A stretch of 64,000 nt of DNA from Datnioides undecimradiatus (GCA_008933995.1 WARS01000010.1:14247210-14311209), one strand, 5' to 3'. Shown: positions 25,483 to 38,378, counted from the first letter of the stretch. Made by a program: numbers and translations. The notes: generated from the letters alone by a model not told the origin.

Positions 25483-26833
25483 AGCACAGGTTCTTTGTGT
25501 CGGCCTTACAGTAATGTATGCATGTGCGCATACCAACTATCTTACTGCGGCATACTGTGTGGGGAGGTAGAGACTTCTGACTGATGTGCAAGAAACTTCA
25601 GTGGTCAAGATGTTCATTGAGTGCAGAAAACCCAGTGGTACGTAAATGAAGGACAGGTGCTGCGTCATGGTGTTAGAAGCATCAGCATATGTCAAAAAGG
25701 TGATCTTAAAATTTGAATTTCATTTTGGTGAAGGGAAATCAGCATCACCAAAAAAGTTCAAAACTCAGTAGAAGTAATTCAGAAGTAGGCAGCAACATCT
25801 TGGTTTGGTCATACTAAGGAGAAAGCCATCACACACAGTTCTGTTCGAGCTGAGTGTTCCCTCTCAGATGCCTCAGAACAGCGCAGCAGAGCTCTGACAG
25901 TCTGTCACTGGGGGACAAATTCTCGGTGCACCACCCCACAACCACTAGTATGCCCTCCCTGATCTGATGCATTGATTTCCCTCTATGACACTATAGCTGT
26001 GATACCCATCAATAATCTGCCATATGAATCACAGACACAACAGTACAAGTGGTCACGTGGCAGCCTTTAACTCGGGTGGCAGTGGAGATTGAGTGACATA
26101 ACCTAATGTACTAACTTAGAACAATTACAGTTGCTGCTGCAGTTGTAGTGGCTGCTACTGTGCCATGCCGTGTTCAGGAACAGCAGACACACCTTCTATT
26201 TTTTTGTTTTACATTGGGTAAAAAGTCATTGAACTTGAGGCCTCAGCTCTGTGTGCACATCTTTGTTGATGAGGTAGGGTTTGACCTCACAGCGAGGCGG
26301 ATCATTGGGCATGGTGCCACCTGGATGTCACTATAGGTCAGTATGACATCTAATTGAGTTCCTGGGTCAGCTTTATCATAGACTTTAACAGGAAAAGGAC
26401 CTTAAAACATATTGTATCTAGCCAGCAATTACATTTATCACCGCAGAGTAACTGGGACAATGAGTGCTGCTTAAACACTACCTGTGAAACAGGGTTGGGC
26501 TGATGAGCAGTTACTACCTCTGACTCTCCAACTTTTATCTGTTTCCATTTTATTATAAATGTTTTACTGAATTTATAAATATGGTTATTAACAAACAAGA
26601 TATGTTCTTAGCTCCCTTTATAACAGTCTCTGTTTCTGTGTTATTAGTTGTCCCTTAAATGGATACACCATACTACTTCAACAAGTTGGTGTAAAAATGC
26701 TCTATTGCATACACAATTTAAAACCACAGTCAAACAACACCATAAAGTTCAGCACTGGAGTAGGTACAGGTTTATCTGACAGTAAAGCTGCTTTGAAGTA
26801 GTGTCCCCTCCTTTCTTTATCTTTGTTGGACAG
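25483..26833. other. Non-coding stretch without recognised genes
   Basis: No feature recognised. Its 3' end is a pyrimidine-rich acceptor-like run (about 26806-26833) that precedes the candidate terminal exon. Confidence 0.4.
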
Positions 26834-26901
26834 TGTTCCTTTGCTTCTACTACGGTCACCTCAAGCACCTGCTGGTGTTTCTGGTCATGTTCCAGGCTTA
26901 G
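26834..26901 (+). CDS. Candidate terminal coding exon, unrecognised membrane-like C-terminus
   Basis: A strong polypyrimidine acceptor (TTTCTTTATCTTTGTTGGACAG) precedes 21 codons reading FLCFYYGHLKHLLVFLVMFQ then Ala and TAG. Seventeen of 21 third positions are G or C in an AT-rich neighbourhood, which is typical of real coding sequence. The peptide is hydrophobic and could be the end of a last transmembrane segment. The exon would start after two leading bases (phase 1 intron). A canonical AATAAA lies 146 bp after the stop. The gene is not identified and no upstream partner exon is established. The alternative is a chance pseudo-exon. Confidence 0.25.
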
Positions 26902-27046
26902 GGATGTTTTTACCCAAGGTTCTTTTCCATACCTTTTATTTTACCTTTCTCATCTTATTCTTTAGTTGCTGCTCATCTTTATTTCATCTTTATTTGATGT
27001 TTTTTGGTAAGATACCTTTTACAATCTACATGGAGACTGGATCTAA

Positions 27047-27052
27047 ATAAAC
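27047..27052 (+). promoter_or_regulatory. Poly(A) signal AATAAA
   Basis: Canonical hexamer 146 bp after the stop of the 26.8-kb candidate terminal exon, with a T/G-rich stretch (near 27086-27105) downstream, as expected of a cleavage region. The signal is meaningful only if that exon is real. Confidence 0.25.
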
Positions 27053-27156
27053 ATAATGGCTGAAAATGAAATGAATGTAAATCTAATGCTTATTTGGTTT
27101 TTCAGCCACCAGCTTAACAGCAAGCTCCTAAGTACATGTAGTTTTAAAAGTCTGTC

Positions 27157-27161
<5 letters not shown>

Positions 27162-27194
<33 letters not shown>
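27162..27194. repeat. (TA)n microsatellite
   Basis: An uninterrupted TA tract of about 33 bp. Confidence 0.95.
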
Positions 27195-27196
<2 letters not shown>

Positions 27197-27499
27197 CAGC
27201 ACAGAACAATAGAAGAGAAACGTCACTGCCCATCCAGCAGCATCTCATGTGATGAGTATCAGCAGGAGCAGGTTCACTCAGTGAAAACCTCCCCTCAGAC
27301 TGCTGCTCCAAAGGAGTTGAAATAGTCCACATCAGCCTCACTTCTCGCCTGTTCCGCCCAACAAAGACACACACACACACAAACACCACATCCACACAAA
27401 AGAAGGAGGGGGGGTATGACCGTTATCCCAGTCTTTGTAATAAACAGGAGAGAGGAAGGAGGCTTAGCAGAGGAGTCAGTGAGGCCAGAGAAAGGACAC

Positions 27500-27740
27500 G
27501 TCTTAATAAAGCCCTCAGCTGCCCCTCTCCCCACCATCCCTCTGCGTTTGTCCACCTCCCTCTGTCTCTCCACCCTTCCGTCACCCCACGCACACCCCTC
27601 CTGCCTCTCTCTCTCTTTGTCAGTCTCCATCACTCCCCTCTTGTCTCTCTCTCTCTCTCTGTATTCAGCTGCCTTTGATTTAGATCTTCGCCTCTGTCTC
27701 TTCACTTCCACTTCTGTCCTTCACCATCAGACCCCCCCCT
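27500..27740. repeat. Pyrimidine-rich low-complexity tract
   Basis: C/T-rich + strand with several short CT runs, the longest at about 27644-27660. The 138-codon minus frame and 112-codon + frame across it encode low-complexity Arg/Glu or Ser/Leu sequence and are composition artefacts. Confidence 0.7.
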
Positions 27741-29359
27741 TCACTCCCCTTTAAGCTCCAAGCCATTCTTTTCATATCTGATATCCTCTTCACACTCTCC
27801 TGCATCTTATCTTTCTGCTTTGTGCAGAAAGCAACAATATTACTGCGCATTTCGTAATAATGACAATGTTTATAGCACAAAGTAGCACATGGCAGAGGTA
27901 ATGCAATCAATGTCACTGTACATTTGTAAAAATATGTGGATTAAGCATTGTTACTCAGTGTTGCTAAGTTGGTGAATCTGTGCCCATCACGTGTCTGCTC
28001 AGTGTTCTGTGATAGTCAGTCTGAAGGATCTAATAGGAATCCTCTGTTATATTTTATATGGAACACATGAGATTCTTTTATTTTGTTTTCCAGAATCATG
28101 GATCAGCATTAGATGGGTTTTATTAGAATCCCTCAAGTTGGAGAATTTGGCAGTTATCATTTATAACATGGAGACATCAGAAATAACTAAAAGTCTAACT
28201 ACAAATAAAAGTCTAGCTAAAACTATTATTTTGACTTTGTTGCAACGGACAAATGAACAAAGGAAAATGAAACAAAAACTGAAATGATTAAAACATGTTG
28301 TGTTGTTATTGTATTATATGTTGTGTTCTTCTCCATTCCCCAAAAGCCTATTGTATAAAGCATGATTACATGTAGTAATTATATTTTTTGAAATACACAA
28401 TATTTATTACCTAATAGCTATAGGTTAATATAAAATAAATACTTCTGACCACCAGGGGGATCAATCATTAATGTTCCTACTTTTGAGCTAAACCTGTATT
28501 GTCTTGGTTAGAGAGTAGGTAGAAGAAGACCAACTAGATGCTGGATGGACATGTTAATTGAGCCTAACCACAGTTGTTAATGAAGATGAACCCCAGGTCT
28601 CCGTAGTTTAAATCAGAAACATTCTTGTTGTCTTGTGAAAATCACTGTAAAGGTCAGGTTGGATTATAAACTGGAAAAGCCAGGGAAGACACTGTCTGCT
28701 ATTGTCTGCAGCTGTTCACTAATTTCACTGACAAAAGTGACAAGCCTACTCAAATTTCAGTATTCATAATCCAATTAATTAATTCAAAAAAGCATGTAGT
28801 TATCACCAAAACTAGTGGAGCTACATTGCCAAGAAAACTGGGATGTGAAAACTTTGACGCTCAATATCTCAAACCCTTCAGAATGGAGATCGAAATATAT
28901 AATTCCATGGTCAGGTACAGTCTAGACAGTTTGTTGTATTGGGATTTGCTGTGTGTTCTCAGATTTAAATCATCTTACCTCTACTTTTTAAAGTCTTTGA
29001 CGGTTTGTACATGGAACCAGATATGTTTGCCTTGCTTTGATTTGACTGGAATATTAGGAATGAAATTAAAAACAATCCTGAGTCACAAAGGGTCTCGTGG
29101 GCAAGAATATATTACACTATATATGTACATGAACACCTTGTGGCTACATGGTACATGGTATGATATATCTTTCTAAACCTCTAGTAGTAATTTCACTATG
29201 GATGACTGCATTTTATTTTAGCTCAGTGAGTCTAACATTAGTGCATATGATACCTTGATGATGGCTTTTACTACAAATTTTAATAATATTGGTGTGTTTA
29301 CTACTAGCTAAGTGTACGTTAAACTAATTTGAGACACACCTGCTTAGCGTCTAATCTTA
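27741..29359. other. AT-rich non-coding stretch
   Basis: The + strand frames of 98 and 116 codons (27991-28287, 28826-29176) are AT-rich and lack family features. A CCACCAGGGGGA motif at 28449-28460 resembles the CTCF core but stands alone. Confidence 0.4.
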
Positions 29360-29440
29360 GTATTGCTATTGCCCGTTAGCATGCTAATGTTAGCATTTAG
29401 CTGTAAAGCATTTAGCTCAAAGCACCAAGACCTGCTAGCA
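29360..29440. repeat. Fragment of a GTTAGCATGCTAA-type fish repeat
   Basis: Contains GTTAGCATGCTAATGTTAGC followed by ATTTAGCTCAAAGCACCAAG and CTGCTAGCATGGCT, segments I recognise from a very common teleost non-coding repeat. Only part of the element is present. A second fragment lies at 32.8 kb. Confidence 0.5.
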
Positions 29441-32400
29441 TGGCTTGTTTTCAGATTATTGGCTAGTTAAGTCTGCCCTTTGCTGTCTGTTCGACAACGT
29501 GCTGGCAAATTACTCAAAATCGAGGGTGTACATTAACTCATAAAGTGCCCACCTCTGTAAACACTTCCAATAGGTCAGTCTGGCTTCATCTAGAGAGTAA
29601 AGTAGAGCTTCATTTGTCTTCCCTCGCCCGGCTTCCCTAGATGCAAAAAAGAAAACAACTCTGAAAGTTTTCCTTTCTCCGTGTTTTAAGTGCTCACCCC
29701 ACGCCCCAACCCACTCTCTAAATGTGTTTGCTTTGGCTGAACTCTCCATGTGGCACAAGGTTATTCAGCAGCTGACACAAAGCCAGAGAGGGAGAGTTAC
29801 TCAGTAAATGCCAGCAAGTTGTTGCTTCAGAATGCTTTGTGCAGAGTTCTACTCCGTTTGAAAGGTTGAATGCATACCTCAGCTTTATGCACCCCCCCAA
29901 TCATACACCCTACAGTCCATCCCATCTTCTCTGACAGGAGTGTTTACCTGCTGGCAGTGGCTACCAAACGGAGGAAATCCTTGGAGCTATAAAAGGCCTG
30001 CTCCATTGTTGGCTCTTTAGAGATGTGATTTGTGTTTGCCTCAGGTAGAGCTGTTAGCATCAATGACAAAATGCCAGCTGTCAGGTGCATGAAAGCAAAC
30101 AGCAAACGATAAGACAGAAATGATGTGTTCTCCCTTCACTGTGAGATCTGGATAGACAATCTTGATGCTACTACATGAGAGGATCAGGTACATGAAGAGT
30201 GACAAATAACTTGTGTAAAATTAAACAGGCAATGAGAATGATGTATAGCACTGTTACTCCATTACTGTTACTACATCTGTCATACTCACTACAGTGCTCC
30301 TGGTACAGTATAGGTTCAGTTTTCTTAAGCGTATCTCAATGCACTAGTCACTTGTGATATGTACATTTCAAAAAACTTATTTGTCATGGATCATTCTTCC
30401 TGTCCTTGCTGACTGTATAGCATGTACTAAGCTTAACTCTGGAATCTGAGTTCTCTTCTGTGAAAATGAGTCCAGCAGAAGCAAATTCATGATTTCAGTT
30501 GTCTGAAAAGGTGGCTTTCAAAGTCCAAAGAACCAAGCATCAAGCACCAAAAAAGGTGTGGGTGCACTCTCCTCCCAGGACAGTTACTCAACAATATAAA
30601 ATATATAAATTCTTCTTATATTGTAGTTATTCTTTTTTTTATTGTATTTGCTTCTTTTTGGTTTATCCTTCTGTGGTGAATATGAAGATGGTACGCTCCT
30701 ACAGTATGTAGTTTCACTCCTAGGTTCCGGCCAGTAGGAAGTGCGTTGCAGCAGCTCTTTTGCTATTTTTTACTATTCATTTATTTTTCTTACAGTACCT
30801 ACTCATTTATTTTTTATTACCTCTATTTACCTGTACTTATTGCCACGTTGTTCTTCTGAAACAACCACTTTTGTATTGAGGATCACTGAAGTTTTATCTT
30901 ATTTGTAAATGTGCTATACTTGCTTAAACTTGAGTTGTAGAGAGTTCTGAATAATTAGAATAGATCACAGCGCACCTGTCAGCAGTTTCTCCTGGACCTT
31001 CTGGTGTGCAACAACTTTGTAGTAATAATTATTGCTTATGAAAAAAGTTATGTGTTTGCTTTGGACATTCAGGAAAGTTTCTTTACCAGTATGAAAATAG
31101 CTAAGCTAGGAACTGCTGCTATATTCAGGGGACTAACACTTCCTCTCCTCTCTCCTCAACTCATCCTGGTCAAAGATGAGTGGTATTACAAGTGACATGC
31201 CTTTACTTGCTGGATCTTCATCTGTGCTTCTGCATATCTAAGTGTGGTTTAACAAAAGCTAGCTTTAGAGGCATAGCAGGATCACAGTGCTATAATAAGA
31301 TACACACACACACACACACACACACAACACAGTGTCCAAGTCATAAACCTGTGAATTTCATAAACGCTCCAATCGGGAAGAATTTGGCTGGTGCTGTACT
31401 GTTTCTCGTTAACAGTAAATAGCGTCACTGGGTCCTGGAGGTGAAATTACACTATATCATGGCTGAGAGCTCATTAAAAATGGATATGAGTGGTTGACTA
31501 ACAGTAGCTCCCAGGCTGGAAAGTGTCAACGGGCCCGCCGCTTTCCTTCCATGTTGTAAAAAATTCAAGCTGATGTGACACAGCGGGCACGTTGGTGCCA
31601 GACATGCACCGTGATTTATGCCTCTCATTTCCAGTAGGGGACATTTTAAGTGAAAGCACAGGGAATTTGCCAATTTTACAGCAAGGCACTGCAGAGGAAA
31701 AGTACAACAGTTGTATACTTGGAGAGATTCTCAGCATTGTTGGGGAGGAAGAAAGCAAAGCAGCCTGAACGCTGCATCTGTCAAGAACGTGCTCACAAAT
31801 TACCTGTTGGCACTCGCTGACTATGATCCAAGGCCGACTGCCACACAAACAAAACAGGCAAATACAAAAGAGAATGTATGTTATCACCATCTGAATAGGC
31901 TGCAGTTTAATATACGAAGCAATAAAGGACATGAAGCTGAGGGAACTTGCAGCAGTCAGGGTTGTTAGTGGAAAACAGCAAACAACCACCCATTATCTTC
32001 AATAAGACATTGCATCATCAGCTCAAAAGGAGGAAGGAAAGGATGACATCTTTAGCACCTTCAGCAAGCTATCAAGACAGCTTATGTTTTTAGCCACACT
32101 AGTGGTATGTCTCCAGGGATTCACTGTTGGTCTGTCAATCAACCCCTTTGTTCAGTCTGAAATATCTCTACAGAGCTGGGTAGACAGCCACACAGCTCAA
32201 GTTTGTATGAGCTACTGCATCTTATGGAAGTTCGCCATTTGGTTACTTTTTATGAAAGTATTTCATTTCATCTTTTCTGTTTGTTTAAAGTTGAGATAAC
32301 TATGATAAACAGATTTAGTGGTATGAGTCAGGCTGAGTCAGGTTGTCACAGCAATGTGTTTGGGGAAGTGGGAATATGGCATGAGGGAGGGACAGAATTG

Positions 32401-32754
32401 GAGGGGGTGAGTGTGACAGAACGGCCAGTTTAGATTGGTAAGGATGTAGGAAATATAGTTTGCACCACGTGCTGGTCTGCAGGAGGAACTCGAGGAGAAC
32501 CGGGGAGATGGGTTTCCTGGTGACTGAAGAGTAGTGGTGCAGGAAACCTCAGGTGAATGGCCTGAGGGCAGAGCAGAGGTGCAGCGTAAGCGACCTGGAA
32601 GCAGGGCTGTTGTGGACAGATGGCTACCAGCATCTGGCCTACTAGCTTCATCCAAGTGTGGATGTAGATGGTACAGATAGACACGTCAGCTTCTGCTGAA
32701 CCAGTCTGGTTCATAACCAGATAAGCTATATATAATTAATGACGCGAAAGCTAA
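29441..32754. other. Non-coding stretch without recognised genes
   Basis: Long frames on the minus strand at 31498-31989 and 32338-32714 overlap others and lack family motifs. A (CA)n tract lies at 31302-31326. No exon with convincing borders was found. Confidence 0.4.
31302..31326. repeat. (AC)n microsatellite
   Basis: An uninterrupted AC tract of about 25 bp. Confidence 0.9.
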
Positions 32755-32890
32755 TGACTGTGTGTTTAGTGAAATTTTGCAAATATTAGCATGCTCATAT
32801 GTTGACTGACATGATGAACATAGTATAATTCCCCTGCTAAACATCTGAGTGTTAGCATTTGTCACAGTAAATGTGTTACCATGCTGGCAT
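32755..32890. repeat. Fragment of a GTTAGCATGCTAA-type fish repeat, second copy
   Basis: Reads ATTAGCATGCTCATATGTTG, then GACATGATGAACATAGTATA, CTGCTAAACATCTGAGTGTT and TACCATGCTGGCATTAGTG. The spacing agrees with the reverse-oriented body of the family seen at 29.4 kb. It is diverged and incomplete. Confidence 0.5.
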
Positions 32891-35800
32891 TAGTGTTCTT
32901 GCGTATTACACAGAGTGTATATGAAGATGCATACAGCCTACGACCTAACTCAACCTGTCAATCATGGCCCCACTGCCCACTGACCGCCCTCTGCATGCCA
33001 TCAAACAACAATCAAAACCAAGCTGATCTGAAAGACGAACAAAAGAACATCAGGGTGATAATGACAGAAACCATCTTTGGGAAAAGGCCATGGTAGTACA
33101 TGGAACGCCCACCAGGGAGGGATGAACTTGTCTTGAGATGTTGCTGGTGCAAACTCTTGGATTCAGCTTCATACAAAACTAGCCAGTTGGACTGTGAAGG
33201 ATAAAAGTTCAGCAGGTACCCCTGAAACAGAGTGGTATTATAATTGTTTCTGTGGCTTTCACGGTCTTCACATGAGCATCTAACTAAAAACAACATAACG
33301 ACATGATGTCACCACAGTGCTAGCAAGAGTGCTCTTAGCCACCAGTCGGAGCTCTGCTGCCATAAGTGGCTGATCTTTGACACTGCACAGTCAGTTCTGC
33401 CCACTCACAGCAAGGTTTTGGTATACATCGAAAGTCAGAGACCACAGACATTAAAGACATGACCTCACCATGACTGCTGCGGATCAAAACCACAGAAGCA
33501 CGCAGCCTCAGACAGCCACTTTTGGCAGTAGACTCCATGTCTTATTATAACACCACCACTTCCTCTGACAGCTCCTCTGGAGGCGCCATTTGTCACATAT
33601 TGCATCTCATTGAACGTAACGTTGAGAGATCCCCAGTGATGTCCACAGGGAAAAAGTGTACAGGTGGTCTCCCTCTCTCAAGCACGCCGCACAGAGAAAC
33701 ACACACATACACACCCACACGCACCAAACTGAATGCAAGAAAACAAAAGAATAAATCACGGACAGATGTTCTCATTCTTGGCGAGGAGCCTGCCCCATTA
33801 ATCAAACCTTATCAGCTGCTATCTGAACGAAGAGAGACAGGGAATGGAGTGAGAAGTGAGGGGGGAGGACAGAGGACAAGAATGCACAGAGGAGGAGGTG
33901 ATGGAGGAGTGTTTCTCCCTGCTCGCTGTGTGACTCAGAAGCTCAGAGCAGTCCCTGACCTCCTGCCACCTCGGTGAATTGAATAAAGACGCAGCAGCAG
34001 CCCAAGGGCATGGTGTTAAATAATGCCCAGGCACACTGAGTACATTAAGATTTAGCATAAATAAGGAACAGTAGAGCGGCGGATGGCCTCTTTGCTGCCA
34101 TCTCATTAACCCTGTCAGAGAGAGCGACAGACAACTCCAAAGGGAGATGTCAAAGGAAAAATGGACGCCCACGAGAGGTGGAGGACATGGGCTGTTTGGA
34201 GAAAAGACCTTGAGATTCACATCACATTTGAAAAGTTTCTGAGGAGCGGATTATGATGTAAGATTCGAATTTGTGCATGTTATTTTTGTGTGTATGCTGA
34301 GATAAATAGACAAGATGACATTGACTTCTAAACGCCTTTTACGGTGAAAGAGCGTAGCAGTGCTCTGCCTCTGAACGTCGCAGCACAATTGAAAACAGCA
34401 TGTGTGCTAATCAGGTTACAAAACTATACACAGTAGCAAATCCACTCAGCAGGACCTTTGAAAACAAAAGGAACAACACGTTTCTGGCTGCATTCTGCAT
34501 GCATTTAAATTTCATATAGTCTTAAACTAAACTAAAAAAAAATAAATTCAAACACTGTGCCTATTTAATATGTTAATCATTGACTATGGCCTTGATATTT
34601 GCTCAAGTGTGTCTCCAGGTCCTAGTTTAAGCAAAAATATATTCTTTGCTTCATTAAAATTCACTCACACTGGCATGCAATCACATTGATTTTCTCTCTG
34701 TTGACGAGTCTTGTCCAGCTTTGCTTTGCATAACGCCTCAAATAACTGCAGTTATGAGCTTTACATATGAATATCTAACAACAGCTGAACAATATTACAG
34801 TTATTGTACTTTAGTAAATGCCAGCTAAATAATTAGACTAATATCCAGATACCCGAGGGCAAACCTGAAAGAAGCTTCATGTACTGATAAGCATATGTGT
34901 ATTTATGCGGAATATTACTCGACCTGATCAAGCTTAGATGACTCTGTGGCATGTGCTCACTGCGGTCTGGTAAGGCTCAGTGTGCATTTGAGTCAATGGG
35001 TGGAGACTTGTCACCAGCATCATTTAAAAGGCTGCACAGCGGACGACTGATGAGTGCGCAGACATGTCCCATCCTGATCCAAACCGCTCACGTGCCGCTC
35101 AAACGGCCAATATGCCGGTTAGAATGTTGAAAGAGGAACGCTTTGACGCCAAGCCAAACTTTTTTTTTGTCATTTGATTTATTTTGCTCTGGAACTGGAC
35201 CAAAATCTGTTGTATTCACATTAATTTTTCTGTAGAAATGAAACAAACTAGAGATGATGGCTGTTGATTTTTGAACATTGGATGATTGTTCAGATGGAAT
35301 GGGTTGTTTTTGACAAAAGATTAGAAAGGGGATTAAAACAGAAACCTGCTACAATAAAACGCCCGTGAGATGAGACAAATATATGCCTCTGGAATTTGTT
35401 TCGTTCACATTTAAACTAAACTGAATCTGACAGTTTGTTTATTCATTCATATTAGTTAAACTCAGCCCTACAGTTTGCTCTGATGTTCATTGCGTTAGCT
35501 GATGAAGACAGAGTTGCACCTTATTGTGTGGAATGAATGTGAGCTCATGGTGTTGTGGATTAAAGGTGTGACTTGTCTATTCATTACTTTATGATTTTGT
35601 AATATGTGATACAAGTTACCAACCTAAGCATGTGAATATCAAAGCATTCGTGTATTTCCCTTATGATAATACTGTAAGACAAGCGATATGTGGATGGAAC
35701 CTTGTTCAATTTAATAGCTATGTATTAAAAAAATTAATGTATTAACCAGCACTGTTTATGCATTGCTTTGTCCTTTTTGGACCTAAATTTGACAAGCCTA

Positions 35801-36627
35801 CCACATGGTCACTGGTCTTGGCACTGTAAAAACATGGCGGCTATTCTTGAAATGTCACATTTCTGCTTAATTATCTACAGAAATTGGTTTCGGAATAACT
35901 GTAAAGTGTGAAAGGGGCCACGCGGTTGCACAACCATGTTTCTTTTTATAGCCACAACACCTTGTTTAATTAGTTCTTCATACATTTTCTGAGTTTTAAT
36001 AGGCCAACAGTCAATTAGTTGTCTTAATGCTCTGCATAGTTTGCTTTTTGCCCTAACTTCCAGCTGCTGGGATTAGAGGAGTCTTAGAGGGAAATGTTAA
36101 ATGACAACTTCAGAATCAACGACAGTGAACAGTTGACTAATGAAGGATTTTCTTGTAGTAAATACAGACCTGTCATTCTGCAAACAGGCCAACAGACAGT
36201 TCAAACTCCTCATTTGGTGTCTGCCCGCCTCTGCAGCTTCAGGATAATGCTACTTTTACCATCTCTGCTTATTCCGCCCTTTCTGCTCCCCTCCTCTGAA
36301 TGTAACATCAACATATTTCTGCTTTCTTTCAAGATGCGGCAGTCAGATCAATGAAAAGCCTCTTAGCCGGGCTGCACTCTCAACATCTGCTATCGAACGA
36401 GCACTTTTAAGCCTTACTAAAAGTGCAAGACATTTTTCTTTTTCTGTGAGTGCTGGTTTCTATAGAAATGCGTGCGTGTGTGTATGTGTGCATGTGTGTG
36501 TGTGTACATACTTGCCTTCCTGTATAAATGCATCCATAATAAGTGGACTGCCGTCTCATTTTAATCATGCAATACGGTGTTTTACAAGAGTCTTATGTTT
36601 TAACATAACACAACTATCCCTTCAAAG
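32891..36627. other. Non-coding stretch without recognised genes
   Basis: The 151-codon + frame at 33522-33977 and the 133-codon minus frame at 33819-34220 cover each other partly and show no family features. A purine-rich patch lies near 33830-33910. The stretch about 33780-34130 looks unusually rich in homeobox-, GATA- and E-box-like words, but conservation cannot be judged here. Confidence 0.4.
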
Positions 36628-36748
36628 AGGAACAGTCTAATAAGTGCTGCTTCTATCGCTGAGCCAGCTTCACCTCCTCCATCACTACCTGCTCTTGTTG
36701 CTGCGGCAGCCAAGGACAAGGTGATCGGCCGCAGTCTGCTGCCCGCAG
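36628..36748 (+). CDS. Candidate internal coding exon, unrecognised
   Basis: The frame from 36628 reads RNSLISAASIAEPASPPPSL and then ends AAAAKDKVIGRSLLPA plus one base. It is followed by a near-perfect donor (GCAG|GTAAGC). The last 20 codons are GC-rich at third positions and contain CpGs, in marked contrast to the flanking AT-rich DNA. The Ala/Pro/Ser-rich composition suggests a disordered region of a larger protein. The acceptor side is weaker: AAAG at 36624-36627 is one choice, and the frame is open back to about 36605. It would leave a phase-1 junction. The gene is not identified. Confidence 0.35.
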
Positions 36749-38159
36749 GTAAGCTCGTGTTTACCCCAAACAGTTCATGAAGACCAAAACAGAGACTCAT
36801 CATTCATTAACAGACATTTTTCTGAATTATCATATTCTGGATTGCTGCTTGTCTATCGGTATTGCACATATTCTTATAATGCACGATGGGAACTTTAGCA
36901 CAGTCCTTGTTGAATACGATCCTGCACGAACTGTACAGCAGATGCATTTAAAAAAAAAAACATATTGTATTAATTTAACATATTGAAGTTTTTATTTCAA
37001 GTTTTAATATTTTACTTTGCTTGTTGGTTTGGACTTACTGCTTTTTATCGTTCTTAATATTTTCTTTTCACTCTTATTGTTACGCACCTTAACGGATTCT
37101 TCATATGTGAACACCCACTTGGCAGATAGACTGATTCTGAAGTTTGCAAAACTTAAGACATTTAACTTCATTTCTGAAGTTTCGCACTTGAGTTTCTCCT
37201 TATGATGGTGACAGCAGTACACTGCATCGATCGAGAACTTTGAGTTCCTAATTAGGCTTGATTTTTAATTATGTTACTTTGTCAAAACAGTGTCAAGTTT
37301 GATCCTTATGAGTTTCAGTATGTAATTGCAATTTTTAAATCTTTTTATTTTGTTTTTTTTTTTTTTTTTTTGCTTTTATCCAACGTTGAGTGTAGAAGTA
37401 GACAGGAACCATAGGAAAGGAGCCAGGTGTGGTGTGCAACAGTTGTTCTTCATATTATATCATATTATTTACACATAAACCATGGGGCACCAACTGTCAG
37501 AGCATGTGTCTGTATATGATCTGCCCATATGATTCTGTATTTTATTACCCATATATTGTGCAAGCCCTGTTTGTGTCAACAACATCTTTTGCAGCATATT
37601 TTGTTTTAATAAAATCAGAAGGGTGTCATGACTGGCATCTCATGTTTTATGTTCATGTGTCTCATTAACTTCACTGTCTTGTCTGTTGGAAACAAGTCCC
37701 AATTCTATCTCACTTCCTAAAATTAGAATTATGCTTCTAGAGTGGCCTTCACAACCCCCTTAACTTATTTATTTTTACTATTAGAAGCTTTTACTAACAC
37801 TTCTGATTATTATAATGTCATTTTATTTAAATGTGGTATTCTTTCCATTGATTGATTGATATTGATTGATTTATAGGAAAAAAAAAACAATACTAAACAC
37901 TACCATACAGAGTACTGACAAGACATGCCCACTTTGTTACATTAGGTGGTATTACATTTCAAGTTTGATTACATCCAGTGTGTTTCACTAGATGAAGCAA
38001 ATAGTGCTCAAGATAAAAAGGTCCAGCTTGAGTTGACAATATTACAGCTAGACAGCTGTGTCTAGTTAAAGTTAACTCAAACAATCTGGCATTGTACTTG
38101 CATAGACTATTTATGCATTAGAGGTGGATATATACATAGACAGACAGATAGATAAATGC
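36749..38159. other. AT-rich, intron-like stretch
   Basis: Contains a 19-base T run (37353-37371) and a short ATTGATTGATTG run (37847-37870). No gene or transposon was recognised. Confidence 0.45.
37353..37371. repeat. Poly(T) tract
   Basis: Nineteen consecutive T. It may be an old minus-strand retroelement tail, but no element body was recognised next to it. Confidence 0.8.
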
Positions 38160-38378
38160 TAACTGGATTGTACTTATAGAGAGCCTTTCTGGTCTTCTGA
38201 CCATGTCACCAATTACCTGTTTACACCCATTCATACACAGACGGCAGCTGCTCTTCACAACGAAAACTATTCATACACATTCGTCCAGCAGTGGAACAGA
38301 CATTGGGAGCAATGGGAGTTAATGTGTCTTGCCTGAACCAGCAGCAGTGGTCGTTCCTCTGAACCACAGCTGCACACA
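38160..38378 (-). repeat. SINE-like repeat, third copy
   Basis: From the left it reads AGCCTTTCTGGTCTTCTGAC, CACCCATTCATACACAGACG, TGTGTCTTGCCTGAACCAGC and TTCCTCTGAACCACAGCTGC. This is the whole order of the family seen at 5.7 kb on the opposite strand. The tRNA-like head would lie at the right end on the minus strand. It is diverged, with part of the CACACATTCATACA segment duplicated. Confidence 0.55.

Noticed and set aside
27295-27754. 138-codon minus and 112-codon plus frames
   Set aside because: They are produced by the CT-rich tract; the products are Arg/Glu- or Ser/Leu-rich low complexity.
28449-28460. CTCF-like motif CCACCAGGGGGA
   Set aside because: A single 12-bp match without the flanking consensus is expected by chance.
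31498-31989. 163-codon minus-strand open frame
   Set aside because: No domain, no start context or neighbouring exon, and several competing frames over the same bases.
33522-33977. 151-codon + strand open frame
   Set aside because: It overlaps long frames on the other strand, contains CA- and purine-rich low-complexity stretches, and has no recognised domain or splice support.
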